Assembly (NCBI GenBank): GCA_002473165.1
Contig: DKSD01000046.1
Location: forward strand, 1-45,666
Direction: 5' to 3'
DNA length: 45,666 nt
Source: Succinatimonas sp. UBA7265
GTDB lineage: Bacteria; Pseudomonadota; Gammaproteobacteria; Enterobacterales; Succinivibrionaceae
Position 1 is the stretch's first letter; the number at the start of each line of letters is the position of its first letter. The position numbers were made by a program, and so were the translations under genes. The notes beneath the pieces are model-generated. The model worked only from the letters and a program-made list of their open reading frames with translations. It ran no database searches and was not told where the DNA came from. Positions 1 through 8,531 of the stretch are shown here, one piece after another.

Positions 1-1
1 T

Positions 2-1060
2 CTAATTTAGGCTGGAATTAAGGCTCAGGAAATAACAGCTGATGTCCCGCCCTACCGCCGCTTTTGCCGCCCCCGTAAGCGTGGCCGCGTCGACAATGAG
101 CCTTGCCCCGTCATCCTGCGCCTGCAGCAGCGCGTCGGCAAGCACGAGGCGCCCCTCGCAGTCGGTGTTGCCGATCTCAACGCGCGTGCCGTCAGGATAA
201 GTGATGACATCTCCCGGCACCATCGAGGCGGAAGTTACCAGATTTTGCGCGCAGGGCAGATAAACCCGGATGTGGAGTCTCGTGCCGCAGGCAATGGCAT
301 ACGCCAGCGCCGCAGCCACGTTCACCGCGCCGGTTTTGTCGGTGCGCATGTCGTCCATCCAATGATCAGGCTTGAGGTTATAGCCGCCGCTGTCAAAAGT
401 AATGCCTTTGCCAACCAGGGCAACCAGAGGTTCTTCAGAATTGCTGCCCTCAGGGAGGAAATCAATTATGCCCATGCAGGCTAGGCTGCCTTTTCCCACC
501 GCCTTTAAGCCCGCATAACGATCAAATTCCTGCTGTTCAGGAGTCACAATGGTAAGTCCGGCCGTGCCGCCGTGGCGTGCGGCGGCCTGTTCGACCCAGG
601 TGAAAGCGGTGCGCACCGTCTCCTCAGGATCCGCATCGCGCGAACCGGTGTCGGCAAGCTCGCGGGCTGCGGTGACAATCTCAAAAAGCTCAGAGCAGTG
701 AGCGCAGACTTTTTTCTCCAGCCCCAGCGCCGCCTCGATGTCCTGTCCGCTGCCGTTGTACAGCGCCCTTAAAAACAGTACCACGCAGTCAGCGATCGGA
801 ACGTTCTGCGGAATATATGATGTAAAATTAGTGCAAAAGATCCTGAAAAGTCCGGCACTTGCCAGCTGCCGCGCCGCCGCCATCAGCGGCATGGCGTCAT
901 AGTCATTGCCATACTCCACATACACTCCGACATGGTTCGCCCCAAGCGGCACCACTTTCGTGCTTTCGGTGTACGGATATGTTAGTTTTCCTTCGAAAAA
1001 TTCAACTTGAACCAAATCTTTGGGGATCTTTTGCCCCTTCGCATAAAGCCTGAGTTTCAC
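2..1060 (-). CDS. pepB: PepB-type M17 leucyl aminopeptidase, C-terminally truncated
   Basis: Cytosolic di-metal aminopeptidase of family M17, closest in motif wording to PepB. The metal and catalytic signature is complete in 352 residues: GKGITFDSGG (Lys218, Asp223), MRTDKTGA (Asp241) and NTDCEGR (Asp300, Glu302, Arg304), followed by IVDAATLTGAAK. The start is GTG at 1060, seven bases after AAGGAG; no upstream ATG competes. The frame ends in an in-frame TAG at 2-4, shortly after GRDISCYF. PepB proteins continue for roughly 75 more residues that finish the catalytic domain, so the protein is either truncated by a nonsense change or affected by a sequence or assembly error at this edge. A terminator separates it from the desulfurase gene upstream, so it probably has its own promoter. 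Family assignment is firm; functionality is doubtful. Confidence 0.8.
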   Translation of the reverse strand: MKLRLYAKGQKIPKDLVQVEFFEGKLTYPYTESTKVVPLGANHVGVYVEYGNDYDAMPLMAAARQLASAGLFRIFCTNFTSYIPQNVPIADCVVLFLRALYNGSGQDIEAALGLEKKVCAHCSELFEIVTAARELADTGSRDADPEETVRTAFTWVEQAAARHGGTAGLTIVTPEQQEFDRYAGLKAVGKGSLACMGIIDFLPEGSNSEEPLVALVGKGITFDSGGYNLKPDHWMDDMRTDKTGAVNVAAALAYAIACGTRLHIRVYLPCAQNLVTSASMVPGDVITYPDGTRVEIGNTDCEGRLVLADALLQAQDDGARLIVDAATLTGAAKAAVGRDISCYFLSLNSSLN

Positions 1061-1164
1061 GCGGCCGCTCCTTCATCTGTGGTGATTTGACCTCAATCTT
1101 AACCTGTATCAGGTCGCAGGGATCCTGGCCGGGCGCGCAAAGCAGCGCCACGCGGCGTGAAAGC

Positions 1165-1190
1165 ACAAAAAATCCCCGCTGCGGCGGGGA
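1165..1190 (-). terminator. Intrinsic terminator after the cysteine desulfurase gene
   Basis: On the minus strand a 7-bp G+C stem (1173-1179 with 1184-1190, loop of 4) is followed by six T residues (1172-1167). It lies 26 bases past the desulfurase stop and ends the sec-nlpI-arsR-iscS run before pepB. Confidence 0.8.
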
Positions 1191-1215
1191 AAATTTTATG
1201 ATTTAAAAGAAGATC

Positions 1216-2397
1216 TCAGTGCAGTCTGAGCTTTGGCAGCTTTGATTTAAGCTCGGCGATCGCCCGGTCAATTTCCTCGCCGGTGGTAAAACGGCCCAGT
1301 GAGAGCCGCAGCGAGGCGCGCGCCAGGGCATCGGAATGCCCGATGGCCTTGAGGATGTATGAGGGCTTGAGTTCTGCGGACGAGCAGGCCGATCCGGTCG
1401 AGGCGGCAATCCCTGACAGTTCCGGGAGCAGTTTGGCCCCGTCAATCCCCGCAAAGCTCACCGAGAGGATCCCGGGCACATGGTGCTCGGCGCTGCCGTT
1501 AATGATCGCCCCGGGGATCGCGGCTATGGCATCGCACAGCCTTTGCCTTAACGCGTTCATGCGCCGGGCGTCCTCGGCGCCTTCTTTTTTTAAGATCGCA
1601 AAGGCCTCGCCCATGCCGGCGGCCTCGTGCGTCGGCACCGTGCCGCCGCGCAGGCCCTTCTCCTGCCCGCCCCCGAAGATCTGCGGGTACAGCGGCACAT
1701 TCTGGCTGCGCGACACAAACAGCGCGCCGACGCCTTTGGGGCCGCAGACTTTCTCCGAGGTCAGCGTGGCCATGGAGACGTCGGAGCGGTCAAAATCCGT
1801 CTTGACGTAGCCGGCGCTCTGGGCGGTGTCCGTGTGGAAAAAAGCGCCGCGGGAGCGGGTGTACGAGGCCAGCGCATGCACATCGCACACCGAGCCTAAC
1901 ACGCTGTTGGCCTGGGCAATGCTCACTAAGAACGTGTCATCGTCAAAGGCCTGTTCCAAAAGCGGCAGATCGGTGATCCCGTCGCGGCGCGGCGTGAGGT
2001 AGGTGACGCGATAGCCCTCTTTTTCAAGCTCCTCGCAGGCCTCAAGCACCGCCTTGTGCTCTATGGCCGAGGTGATGATGTGCCGCCTTTGATCGCCTTG
2101 GAGCCGCAGCGCTTTGGCAAGCCCGAAGATCGCCAGGTTGTTGCTCTCGGTGGCCCCTGAGGTGAAGTAAATCTCCAAAGGCGAGGCGCCTACGAGATCG
2201 GCCACCTGGCAGCGGGCGTTCTCCACGGCCTCGGCGGCCTCCCAGCCGTAAACATGGCCGGTGGCGTGAGGGTTGGCGAACGTGCCGTCTATGGAGAGCG
2301 CGCGCACCATGGCTTTGATGACCCGCGGATCCGTGGGGGTGGCCGCGGCGTAATCGAGGTAGACCGGGCGCGGTTTCTTTGACTCAGGCATGCTCAT
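1216..2397 (-). CDS. iscS: IscS/NifS-like cysteine desulfurase, atypical
   Basis: PLP-dependent enzyme that takes sulfur from cysteine for Fe-S cluster and thio-cofactor assembly; cytosolic. 393 residues. IscS-like landmarks: YLDYAAATPTDPRV at the N-terminus, TSGATESNN, EHKAVL (His114), Asp190 and Gln193 in HTDTAQS, PLP Lys216, and the mobile active-site loop with Cys338 in STGSACSS. Differences from classical IscS: the SGHK motif reads TSEK, so Glu215 replaces the His before the PLP lysine; the VNNEIG stretch reads ANSVLG; and the protein ends just after LPKLRLH, lacking the C-terminal tail that contacts IscU. The start codon overlaps the stop of the upstream ArsR-type gene (TAATG), implying translational coupling. 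No iscU or iscA is nearby. It may serve a pathway other than canonical Isc. Confidence 0.85.
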   Translation of the reverse strand: MSMPESKKPRPVYLDYAAATPTDPRVIKAMVRALSIDGTFANPHATGHVYGWEAAEAVENARCQVADLVGASPLEIYFTSGATESNNLAIFGLAKALRLQGDQRRHIITSAIEHKAVLEACEELEKEGYRVTYLTPRRDGITDLPLLEQAFDDDTFLVSIAQANSVLGSVCDVHALASYTRSRGAFFHTDTAQSAGYVKTDFDRSDVSMATLTSEKVCGPKGVGALFVSRSQNVPLYPQIFGGGQEKGLRGGTVPTHEAAGMGEAFAILKKEGAEDARRMNALRQRLCDAIAAIPGAIINGSAEHHVPGILSVSFAGIDGAKLLPELSGIAASTGSACSSAELKPSYILKAIGHSDALARASLRLSLGRFTTGEEIDRAIAELKSKLPKLRLH

Positions 2398-2750
2398 TAC
2401 TCGTGGATGTGGGTGACGGCCATGGCAAAGACCTTTTCGACATGCAGATCGTTTAGCGCGTAAAAGACGCGCTTGCCGTCGCGCTTAACGCGCACGAGCT
2501 TGTTTAAGCGCATGTTCGTAAGCTGGTGGGACACGGCCGATTTCGTAAGGCCCAGCAAGGAGGCCAGATCGGAGACGCACAGCCACTCGTGGTGCTCGAG
2601 CGCGTCGACGATGCTGATGCGGGTGGGATCGGCCAGCGCTTTGAAGAACTCGCTGATCATCTCCACGTCATCCTGGGGCAGCATTTTGGAGTTCAGCTGC
2701 TCAAGTTCCTCACAGCTTAAGGAATCGTCCTTGTCGCCTTTTATAGCCAT
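2397..2750 (-). CDS. ArsR/SmtB-family metal-responsive repressor (zinc-type site)
   Basis: 117-residue winged-helix repressor. The helix-turn-helix lies in LCVSDLASLLGLTKSAVSHQ and the wing in VRVKRDGKRVFYAL. The last helix carries Asp-x-His-x10-His-x2-Glu in NDLHVEKVFAMAVTHIHE, which matches the spacing of the alpha-5 zinc site of SmtB/CzrA. A cysteine in EWLCVSDL corresponds to the alpha-3 region used by other ArsR members. I chose ATG at 2750 because GAGG lies upstream and family homology begins there; a longer open frame to 2924 runs back into nlpI. It starts 10 bases after the nlpI stop and overlaps the desulfurase start by one base. Inference: it senses Zn(II) or a similar ion and controls the desulfurase and possibly itself. 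Confidence 0.88.
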   Translation of the reverse strand: MAIKGDKDDSLSCEELEQLNSKMLPQDDVEMISEFFKALADPTRISIVDALEHHEWLCVSDLASLLGLTKSAVSHQLTNMRLNKLVRVKRDGKRVFYALNDLHVEKVFAMAVTHIHE

Positions 2751-2760
2751 GGTGATCCTC

Positions 2761-3750
2761 CTAAAAGGGAGCGGGTTCGCCGGCTGCGCGCCCGTAAGGC
2801 AGGCCGTGTTTTTTCTTAAGATAGCGGATCTCGCGCAGGGCGTAACGGTACTCGAGGAAGGCATAGCGGTGCGTGGCCGCTGAGAGCTCGAAATAGCCCA
2901 AAGCCTGCGCGTCCAGGCCATCAAGCTGCTTAAGCTTGCCCTGGTAGAAATACGCCTCGCAAAGGTGATCGGCGTAATCCTCGGGCCTGTCTGCGTAGGT
3001 CTTTAGATCCGCGAAAAACTCTTTCTCCGTGATCTCGCCGGTGTAAAGCCTCACGATCTGAAAGCCCCAGTTATCCTTTACGGCTTTTTCAGGGGTGCGC
3101 GCAAAGCGTTTTTTGAGGTTTTCGCGCGCCTGCTCTTCCCCGTGCAGCGCGCGCTCGCACAGGTAGAGCCACAGCTGCCGGTAAGGATCGCCGCGATCGG
3201 CGCGGTAGAACACCTCAAAATCAGGGAGCGCCACCTGCGGGCGGCCTGCGTAATAGAGCACGATGCCGCGGTTGAAGTTCACATAGGAATCCGAGGCGTC
3301 AAGCTCCAGGCCGGAGTCAAAGGCGTCCAGCGCTTCCTGGATGCGCCCGTCTTCTGAGAAATAGATCCCTATGAAGTTGTAAGGGGCGGCAAACGAGCGG
3401 TTTTCCACGACGGCGTTCATGAACATGCTGCGGGCCGTGGCCTCAAGCCCGAGCCTGTCATAGATGATCCCGAGCTCGTAGAAGATCTCGGCGCGCTCGC
3501 GGTGCGTGCGCGCCTTGGTGTCAAGCAGCTGCGAGACGTTAAACAGCAGCTGCTGATCGCGCTCTGACGAGCCGTAGAAAGGCTGCGGGAAGAGCACGTA
3601 CTCAGGCGGCACCGCAAACGGGCCGTCCAAGGGCGCCTGCGCAGGCTGCGGCTCCCGGGTCTGCGAGCAAGCGCTCAGGCCGAAAATGAGCACAAGGCCC
3701 AGGGCGCTTGCTGCGCCCAGGGCCCTGAAAACACGGAGCATGCTGCTCAC
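2761..3750 (-). CDS. nlpI: NlpI-like outer membrane TPR lipoprotein
   Basis: Lipoprotein of the cell envelope; in E. coli NlpI is an adaptor for peptidoglycan hydrolases and the Prc protease. 329 residues: short basic N-terminus, hydrophobic segment and lipobox LSAC (Cys28). TPR-like helical repeats follow from about residue 80 (ELGIIYDRLGLEATARSMF, FIGIYFSEDGRIQEALDAF, NFNRGIVLYYAGRPQVAL). Length is slightly above the E. coli protein (294 residues). The start is GTG at 3750, seven bases after AAAGGA; the in-frame ATG at 3741 lies too far from that site. It sits 14 bases after secF, so it is probably part of the sec transcript. Identification is good on architecture. Confidence 0.85.
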   Translation of the reverse strand: MSSMLRVFRALGAASALGLVLIFGLSACSQTREPQPAQAPLDGPFAVPPEYVLFPQPFYGSSERDQQLLFNVSQLLDTKARTHRERAEIFYELGIIYDRLGLEATARSMFMNAVVENRSFAAPYNFIGIYFSEDGRIQEALDAFDSGLELDASDSYVNFNRGIVLYYAGRPQVALPDFEVFYRADRGDPYRQLWLYLCERALHGEEQARENLKKRFARTPEKAVKDNWGFQIVRLYTGEITEKEFFADLKTYADRPEDYADHLCEAYFYQGKLKQLDGLDAQALGYFELSAATHRYAFLEYRYALREIRYLKKKHGLPYGRAAGEPAPF

Positions 3751-3764
3751 GGGTAAGTCCTTTG

Positions 3765-4712
3765 TCAGTCCATGGACTCGACGATGTCGGTTTCTTTCTT
3801 CTCAACCTTTCTGGGGATGAGGTTCTGGCGGGTGATGCCCAGCAGCAGCGTCCAGGTCGAAGCGACGTAGATGGACGTGAACGTGCCGAACACGATACCG
3901 ACGAACAGCGCCAGCGAGAAACCGTAAATCATCGAGCCGCCGAAAATCATCAGCGAGACCACCGTGATCAGGGTCGTGCCTGAGGTGACGATGGTTCTCG
4001 ACAGCGTCTGCGTCAGCGAGATGTCGAACATGCGCTCCATGGCGACAGTGCGCGGCAGGCGCGTCGCGTTCTCGCGCACGCGGTCGAACACCACGATCTT
4101 GTCGTTGAGCGAGTAGCCGACGACGGTGAGCACTGCGGCCAGCACCGTCAGGTCATACTCTATCTGGAAGAACGAGAACACGCCCATCACCACGATGACA
4201 TCGTAGGTAAGGGAGATCACGGCGCCCGTCGCCATGCGCCACTCAAAGCGGAAGGCGATGTAAGCCAGAATGGCGATCATCGACACGACGATGGCGAGGA
4301 TGCCGGATTCGACGAGTTCTGCGCCGACGGCCGGGCCGACGTACTCGGAGCGGGTGATCTTGACCTCAGGATCTATGGTCCTCGAGGCCGAGGCCACCTC
4401 GTTCGTGACGGTCTGCTGGTTTATGCCTTCTTTAGGGGCGATGCGGACCATGACGTCGCGGGAGGATCCGGAGTACTGTGCCGAGCCTTCTATGCCCTGT
4501 TTGGCGTAGGCATCGCGCACCGCGGCCAGATCGACTTCATGGGAGAATTCGGTCTCCACGATCACGCCGCCCGTGAAATCCAGGCCCCAGTTAAGGCCCT
4601 TGGTGCACATCGAGACGATCGAAGCTATGACCAGGCCCAGGCAGACAAGTTCGATGAAGATCTTGATCTTCATGAAGGGGATGACCACCCCTTCCTTGAT
4701 AAACTGCATCAT
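3765..4712 (-). CDS. secF: Protein translocase subunit SecF
   Basis: Inner-membrane subunit that works with SecD to pull secreted proteins through SecYEG using the proton motive force. 315 residues. The first membrane segment is followed by GLDFTGGV, the SecF signature of the first periplasmic domain; the C-terminal half holds five more membrane spans, including the conserved VVGYSLNDKIVVFDRVREN segment. Length is close to E. coli SecF (323 residues). ATG at 4712 is followed by a second ATG; GGGAGA lies upstream. It follows secD by 19 bases and precedes nlpI, the normal yajC-secD-secF order. The end (KKETDIVESMD) is charged and cytosolic. Confidence 0.97.
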   Translation of the reverse strand: MMQFIKEGVVIPFMKIKIFIELVCLGLVIASIVSMCTKGLNWGLDFTGGVIVETEFSHEVDLAAVRDAYAKQGIEGSAQYSGSSRDVMVRIAPKEGINQQTVTNEVASASRTIDPEVKITRSEYVGPAVGAELVESGILAIVVSMIAILAYIAFRFEWRMATGAVISLTYDVIVVMGVFSFFQIEYDLTVLAAVLTVVGYSLNDKIVVFDRVRENATRLPRTVAMERMFDISLTQTLSRTIVTSGTTLITVVSLMIFGGSMIYGFSLALFVGIVFGTFTSIYVASTWTLLLGITRQNLIPRKVEKKETDIVESMD

Positions 4713-4731
4713 TTAATTTATCTGTCTCCCG

Positions 4732-6609
4732 TCAAATGCTCAGGCTCTTGAGGTTGGCGCGGCCGCCCCAGATCCAGTTGACGATGGCACGGCAGGCCGT
4801 GACCGCCGTAAACATGGACGAGGCCAGGCCGATCATCAGCACGAGGGCGAAGCCCTTGACTGAGCCGGTGCCCACCATAAAGAGGATGAGACCGGTGATA
4901 AACGTCGTGATGTTCGAGTCGGCGATCGTCACGAACGCGCGCGCATAGCCTTCGTTTATGGCAGCCTGGATGGGCCTGCCGGCACGGATCTCCTCACGGA
5001 TGCGTTCGTAGATCAGCACGTTGGCGTCAACTGCCATGCCCAGCGTCAGCACCATGCCGGCGATGCCCGGCAGCGTCATGGTGGCGCCCGGGATCAGCGA
5101 CATAATGCCTACCAGGAGCACGAGGTTGAACAGCAGCGCCAGATCGGCGATGAAGCCGAAAGCCTTGTAGTAAATGATCATGAACACGACGAGGAAGAAC
5201 ACGCCGTAGAGCATGGCCTTCATGCCGTTGTCGATGTTCTGCTGGCCCAGGGACGGTCCGATGGTGCGCTCCTCAACGATCTGGATCGGGGCGATCAGGG
5301 CGCCGGCGCGCAGCAGCAGCGCCAGATTGTGGGCTTCTTTTACCGAATCGATGCCGGTGATGCGGAAGCTTGACCCGAGGCGGGTCTGGATCGTCGCGAC
5401 GTTGATGATCTGCTCAACCTTGCGGAACTTGGGCTTGTAACCCTTGTCACCGGGTTTTAAGGCGTTGGGATCATCGCTCTGGACGACCTTGTACTCGATG
5501 AAGTTCGTGGCCATAGGCTTGCCGACGTTGTCTTTCGTGAAGGCGGACATGATGTTGCCGCCGCGCGAATCCAGCGATATGTTGACCTGCGGGCGGCCGT
5601 TTTCGTCAGAGCTTGAGGAAGCGTCCACGATGTGATCGCCCGTTAAGATCACCTGCTTGCTCACGACTACCGGATAGTGACGGGCGTCATAGAGCACCTC
5701 GGTGCCGGCGGGCACATGTCCCTCGGCGGCCGCGGCCACATCGGCCGTGTTGTCCACAAGACGGAATTCCAATGTGGCGGTGGCGCCTAAGATCTCTTTG
5801 GCGCGGGCCGTATCCTGAATGCCCGGGAGCTCAACTACGACGCGGTCGGCACCCTGGCGCTGCACCAGCGGCTCAGCCACGCCGAGCTCGTTTACACGGT
5901 TGCGGATGATGTTGATGTTCTGATCAACGGCGTTCGTGCGCACCTCGGAGAGTTTCTGCGGCGTCATGGTGGCACGGATCAGGTAGCGTCCGTCCTGTTC
6001 GCCTGCCTGGAACTTAAAGTCCTTGTGGCGGTCGGAAAGCAGCGACATGGCTTTGTCGCGGGTGTCTTCGTCGCGGAAGGAGACGACGACGCTGTCGCCT
6101 TCGGCTTTGGCGCCGGAGAGGCGGATGCTGTTGTTGCGCAGCTCAGTGCGGAAGTCGTTGACGAGCTGATCGGTCATCTTCTTCATGGCAGCTTCCATGT
6201 CCACTTCCATAAGGAAGTGCACGCCGCCGCGCAGATCGAGGCCGAGCTTTAAGGGGTGCATGCCCAAAGAGCGCATCCACGCAGGGGTTGCCGGAGCCAG
6301 GTTCAGTGCGGTCACATAGCTGTCGCCTAAGGCTTCATTGACCGTCTCGCGGGACATCAGCTGTTCTTCGGTGTTCTTAAAGCGCACGAGCAGCTGGCCG
6401 TTTTCGAGATCATACTGGGCATGGATGTTCTTGGCTTCCAGGGCCTGCTGTACTTTAGCCTGGGCCTTGGCGTCCACATCGAGGCCGTGCGTGCCGGAAA
6501 TCTGCAGCGCCGGATCCTCGCCGTAAAGGTTGGGGAGAGCATAAAAAGCGCCGATCGCGATGATCAGCACCACCATAATGTTCTTCCACAAAGGAAACTT
6601 GTTAAGCAC
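4732..6609 (-). CDS. secD: Protein translocase subunit SecD
   Basis: Large inner-membrane partner of SecF, with a periplasmic domain that captures emerging substrates. About 625 residues. One N-terminal membrane span is followed by a periplasmic region starting with LGLDLRGGVHFLMEVDM, then five C-terminal spans containing GMAVDANVLIYERIREE, the proton-channel segment. I take GTG at 6609 as the start, because from there the protein reads LNKFPLWKN, matching the E. coli N-terminus; an upstream TTG at 6624 would add five residues and has no ribosome binding site. A stable hairpin at 6629-6650 lies just before the start, between yajC and secD. Confidence 0.96.
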   Translation of the reverse strand: MLNKFPLWKNIMVVLIIAIGAFYALPNLYGEDPALQISGTHGLDVDAKAQAKVQQALEAKNIHAQYDLENGQLLVRFKNTEEQLMSRETVNEALGDSYVTALNLAPATPAWMRSLGMHPLKLGLDLRGGVHFLMEVDMEAAMKKMTDQLVNDFRTELRNNSIRLSGAKAEGDSVVVSFRDEDTRDKAMSLLSDRHKDFKFQAGEQDGRYLIRATMTPQKLSEVRTNAVDQNINIIRNRVNELGVAEPLVQRQGADRVVVELPGIQDTARAKEILGATATLEFRLVDNTADVAAAAEGHVPAGTEVLYDARHYPVVVSKQVILTGDHIVDASSSSDENGRPQVNISLDSRGGNIMSAFTKDNVGKPMATNFIEYKVVQSDDPNALKPGDKGYKPKFRKVEQIINVATIQTRLGSSFRITGIDSVKEAHNLALLLRAGALIAPIQIVEERTIGPSLGQQNIDNGMKAMLYGVFFLVVFMIIYYKAFGFIADLALLFNLVLLVGIMSLIPGATMTLPGIAGMVLTLGMAVDANVLIYERIREEIRAGRPIQAAINEGYARAFVTIADSNITTFITGLILFMVGTGSVKGFALVLMIGLASSMFTAVTACRAIVNWIWGGRANLKSLSI

Positions 6610-6628
6610 TTTTAAACTCTGCAAAGGA

Positions 6629-6650
6629 GCGCCGCGCTAAAGCGCGGCGC
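6629..6650 (-). other. Hairpin between yajC and secD
   Basis: Perfect inverted repeat of about 9 bp (6629-6637 with 6642-6650) in the yajC-secD junction. There is no T-run on either strand, so it does not look like a terminator. It may stabilise or partly isolate the secD message. Confidence 0.5.
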
Positions 6651-6673
6651 GGGTAAAACAGAGAAAACCCGGT

Positions 6674-7147
6674 TTAGGCTTTCTGTTCTTCGGTCTTGTC
6701 CTCGGAAGCGCCCTGCAGTTTCTTCTCAACGGCAGGCGGGAGCTCAGTCTTTTTCTCCTCGGCTTTCTTCTCGTTCTTTGCAGCGCCTTTAGGGGCGGAT
6801 TTCTTATCAACGGCCACGGCCAGCAGCGTGCCCTTGGGCAGCACGGCCACGACATAATTGCGCTTCATCTGCAGCACGGTGCCTTCGCAGACTTCGACGA
6901 GCACGTACTCGCGGTTGTCCGGCAGCTTGATGATGCGGCCGGCGATGCCGCCGTTCGTGAGGACTTCATCTCCGACAGCCAGGTTGTCCAGGAGTTTCTG
7001 CATCTCTTTGCGCTTTTTGTTGTTCGGGCGCATGATGAAGAAGTACACGGCGATCATGCACACTGCCAGCACGATGATCATGCTGAAATCGCCGCCTGCC
7101 TGCGGTGCGGCAGCGCCTTCCGCGTAAGCTGTTGAAATAAGTTCCAT
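6674..7147 (-). CDS. yajC: Preprotein translocase accessory subunit YajC
   Basis: Small single-span protein that associates with SecDF. One membrane helix (about residues 22-40, SMIIVLAVCMIAVYFFIMRP) is followed by the conserved cytosolic stretch KLLDNLAVGDEVLTNGGIAGRI. At 157 residues it is longer than the usual 110 or so; the extra length is a Lys/Glu/Ala-rich charged tail from about residue 118. It is the first gene after the tgt terminator, so a promoter should lie in 7148-7340; TATATT at about 7206-7211 on the minus strand is a possible -10 without a good -35. It leads the yajC-secD-secF-nlpI run. Confidence 0.95.
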   Translation of the reverse strand: MELISTAYAEGAAAPQAGGDFSMIIVLAVCMIAVYFFIMRPNNKKRKEMQKLLDNLAVGDEVLTNGGIAGRIIKLPDNREYVLVEVCEGTVLQMKRNYVVAVLPKGTLLAVAVDKKSAPKGAAKNEKKAEEKKTELPPAVEKKLQGASEDKTEEQKA

Positions 7148-7341
7148 TTTCTTAACCTTGTAATTGTGATGCCCAAGCTGGGGGCAAAAATTTCCGACTA
7201 GCTAATATATCACAGAAGTGTGAGCCAGGACGCAATTCGGAGCAGCCCCGCCGCGGCCGCAAAACCGCGCCGGCAAAAGGGGAAACCAGGTCAGCTGAGG
7301 ACAGTCTGCAAGGTTTTTTGAAAGGAAAATTCCATGATTTT

Positions 7342-7364
7342 AAAAGGCGGCCTCAGGCCGCCTT
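7342..7364 (-). terminator. Intrinsic terminator after tgt
   Basis: Perfect 9-bp stem (7344-7352 with 7356-7364) and 3-base loop, followed on the minus strand by a short T-run. It lies 18 bases past the tgt stop and separates queA-tgt from yajC-secDF. Confidence 0.75.
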
Positions 7365-7381
7365 GTTCACCATGAGGTCAT

Positions 7382-8506
7382 TTATGAGCACTTGCCGCAT
7401 TCAGGCTGTCCCCAGACTTTGTAAAACTCCTGCGCGAACTCCTCTAAGCGATCCTCATCTATGGCCTTGCGGATCTGTTCCATGAGGTGTTCATAGAACC
7501 ACAGGTTATGCAGCGTGTTCAGGTGGGCGCCCAAAAGCTCGCCGCATTTATCCAAATGATGCAGGTAGGCCTTTGAGTAATGCGTGCAGGTGTAACAGCC
7601 GCACTCAGGATCCAAGGGCGAGATGTCGTCCGTGTATTTGGCGTTGCGGATCCTCACGACGCCCTGCGAGGTGAAGAGATGGCCGTTACGGGCGTTGCGC
7701 GAGGGCATGACGCAGTCGAACATGTCCACGCCGCGCAGCACGCCCTGCAGCAGATCCATGGGCGTGCCGACGCCCATGAGGTAGCGCGGGTGATCCCCGG
7801 GCATGAGCGGCGTGATGTGATCGAGCTCGCCGTACATCAGCTCTTTGCTCTCGCCTACCGCCAGCCCGCCGATGGCGTAGCCGTCAAAGCCGATCTTCAC
7901 CAGGCCCTCAAGCGAACGCTCGCGGAGCGCTTTGTCCGTACCGCCCTGGACGATGCCAAAAAGATTATTGGGGTTTTTAAGGCGGTCGAACTCGTCGCGG
8001 CTGCGCTGCGCCCAGCGCAGCGACAGCTCCATGGCGCGCTCCATCTCCGCGCGCGGCGCCGGCAGGCCGATGCACTCGTCAAACTGCATGACGATGTCGG
8101 AATTGAGCGCCGTCTGGATCTGCATGGAAACCTCAGGGGAGAGGAACAGCCTCGAGCCGTTGATGGGGTTTTGGAATTTCACGCCTTCTTCGGTGACCTT
8201 GCGGATCCCCGAGAGCGAGAACACCTGGAAACCGCCGGAGTCCGTGAGGATCGGCCCCTGCCAGTTCATAAAGCCGTGCAGGCCGCCGTGGGCGCGGATC
8301 ACCTCGCACCCCGGGCGCAGCCACAGGTGGAATGTGTTGCCCAAAAGGATGTCGGCGCCCAGATCCTTTACCTGCTCAGGGCGCATGCCTTTGACAGTGC
8401 CCTGGGTGCCCACCGGCATGAAAGCCGGGGTGCGCACCACGCCGTGCGGGAGCTCCAGGATGCCGCTGCGGGCTCTGCCTGAGGTTTTTCTGACCGTAAA
8501 TTTCAT
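7382..8506 (-). CDS. tgt: tRNA-guanine transglycosylase
   Basis: Exchanges guanine-34 for preQ1 in GUN-anticodon tRNAs during queuosine synthesis. 374 residues, the usual bacterial length. Visible motifs: LLGNTFHLWLRPG, ILTDSGGFQVFSL (catalytic Asp region), GGLAVGE, FDCVMPSRNARNG (nucleophile Asp), and the zinc site CGCYTCTHYSKAYLHHL. It lies 25 bases after queA, and the two catalyse successive steps (base exchange, then ribosyl transfer), so they are clearly co-transcribed. The ATG at 8506 is preceded by GGGAGA. Confidence 0.98.
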   Translation of the reverse strand: MKFTVRKTSGRARSGILELPHGVVRTPAFMPVGTQGTVKGMRPEQVKDLGADILLGNTFHLWLRPGCEVIRAHGGLHGFMNWQGPILTDSGGFQVFSLSGIRKVTEEGVKFQNPINGSRLFLSPEVSMQIQTALNSDIVMQFDECIGLPAPRAEMERAMELSLRWAQRSRDEFDRLKNPNNLFGIVQGGTDKALRERSLEGLVKIGFDGYAIGGLAVGESKELMYGELDHITPLMPGDHPRYLMGVGTPMDLLQGVLRGVDMFDCVMPSRNARNGHLFTSQGVVRIRNAKYTDDISPLDPECGCYTCTHYSKAYLHHLDKCGELLGAHLNTLHNLWFYEHLMEQIRKAIDEDRLEEFAQEFYKVWGQPECGKCS

Positions 8507-8531
8507 GCTGAGAGCTCTCCCAGGTTTTTGC

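Noticed and set aside
7580..8482. A 300-codon open frame on the plus strand opposite tgt
   Set aside because: tgt on the minus strand is unmistakable; the antisense frame has biased Ala/Arg/His/Val composition, no family motif and no ribosome binding site, as expected for a shadow in GC-rich coding DNA.
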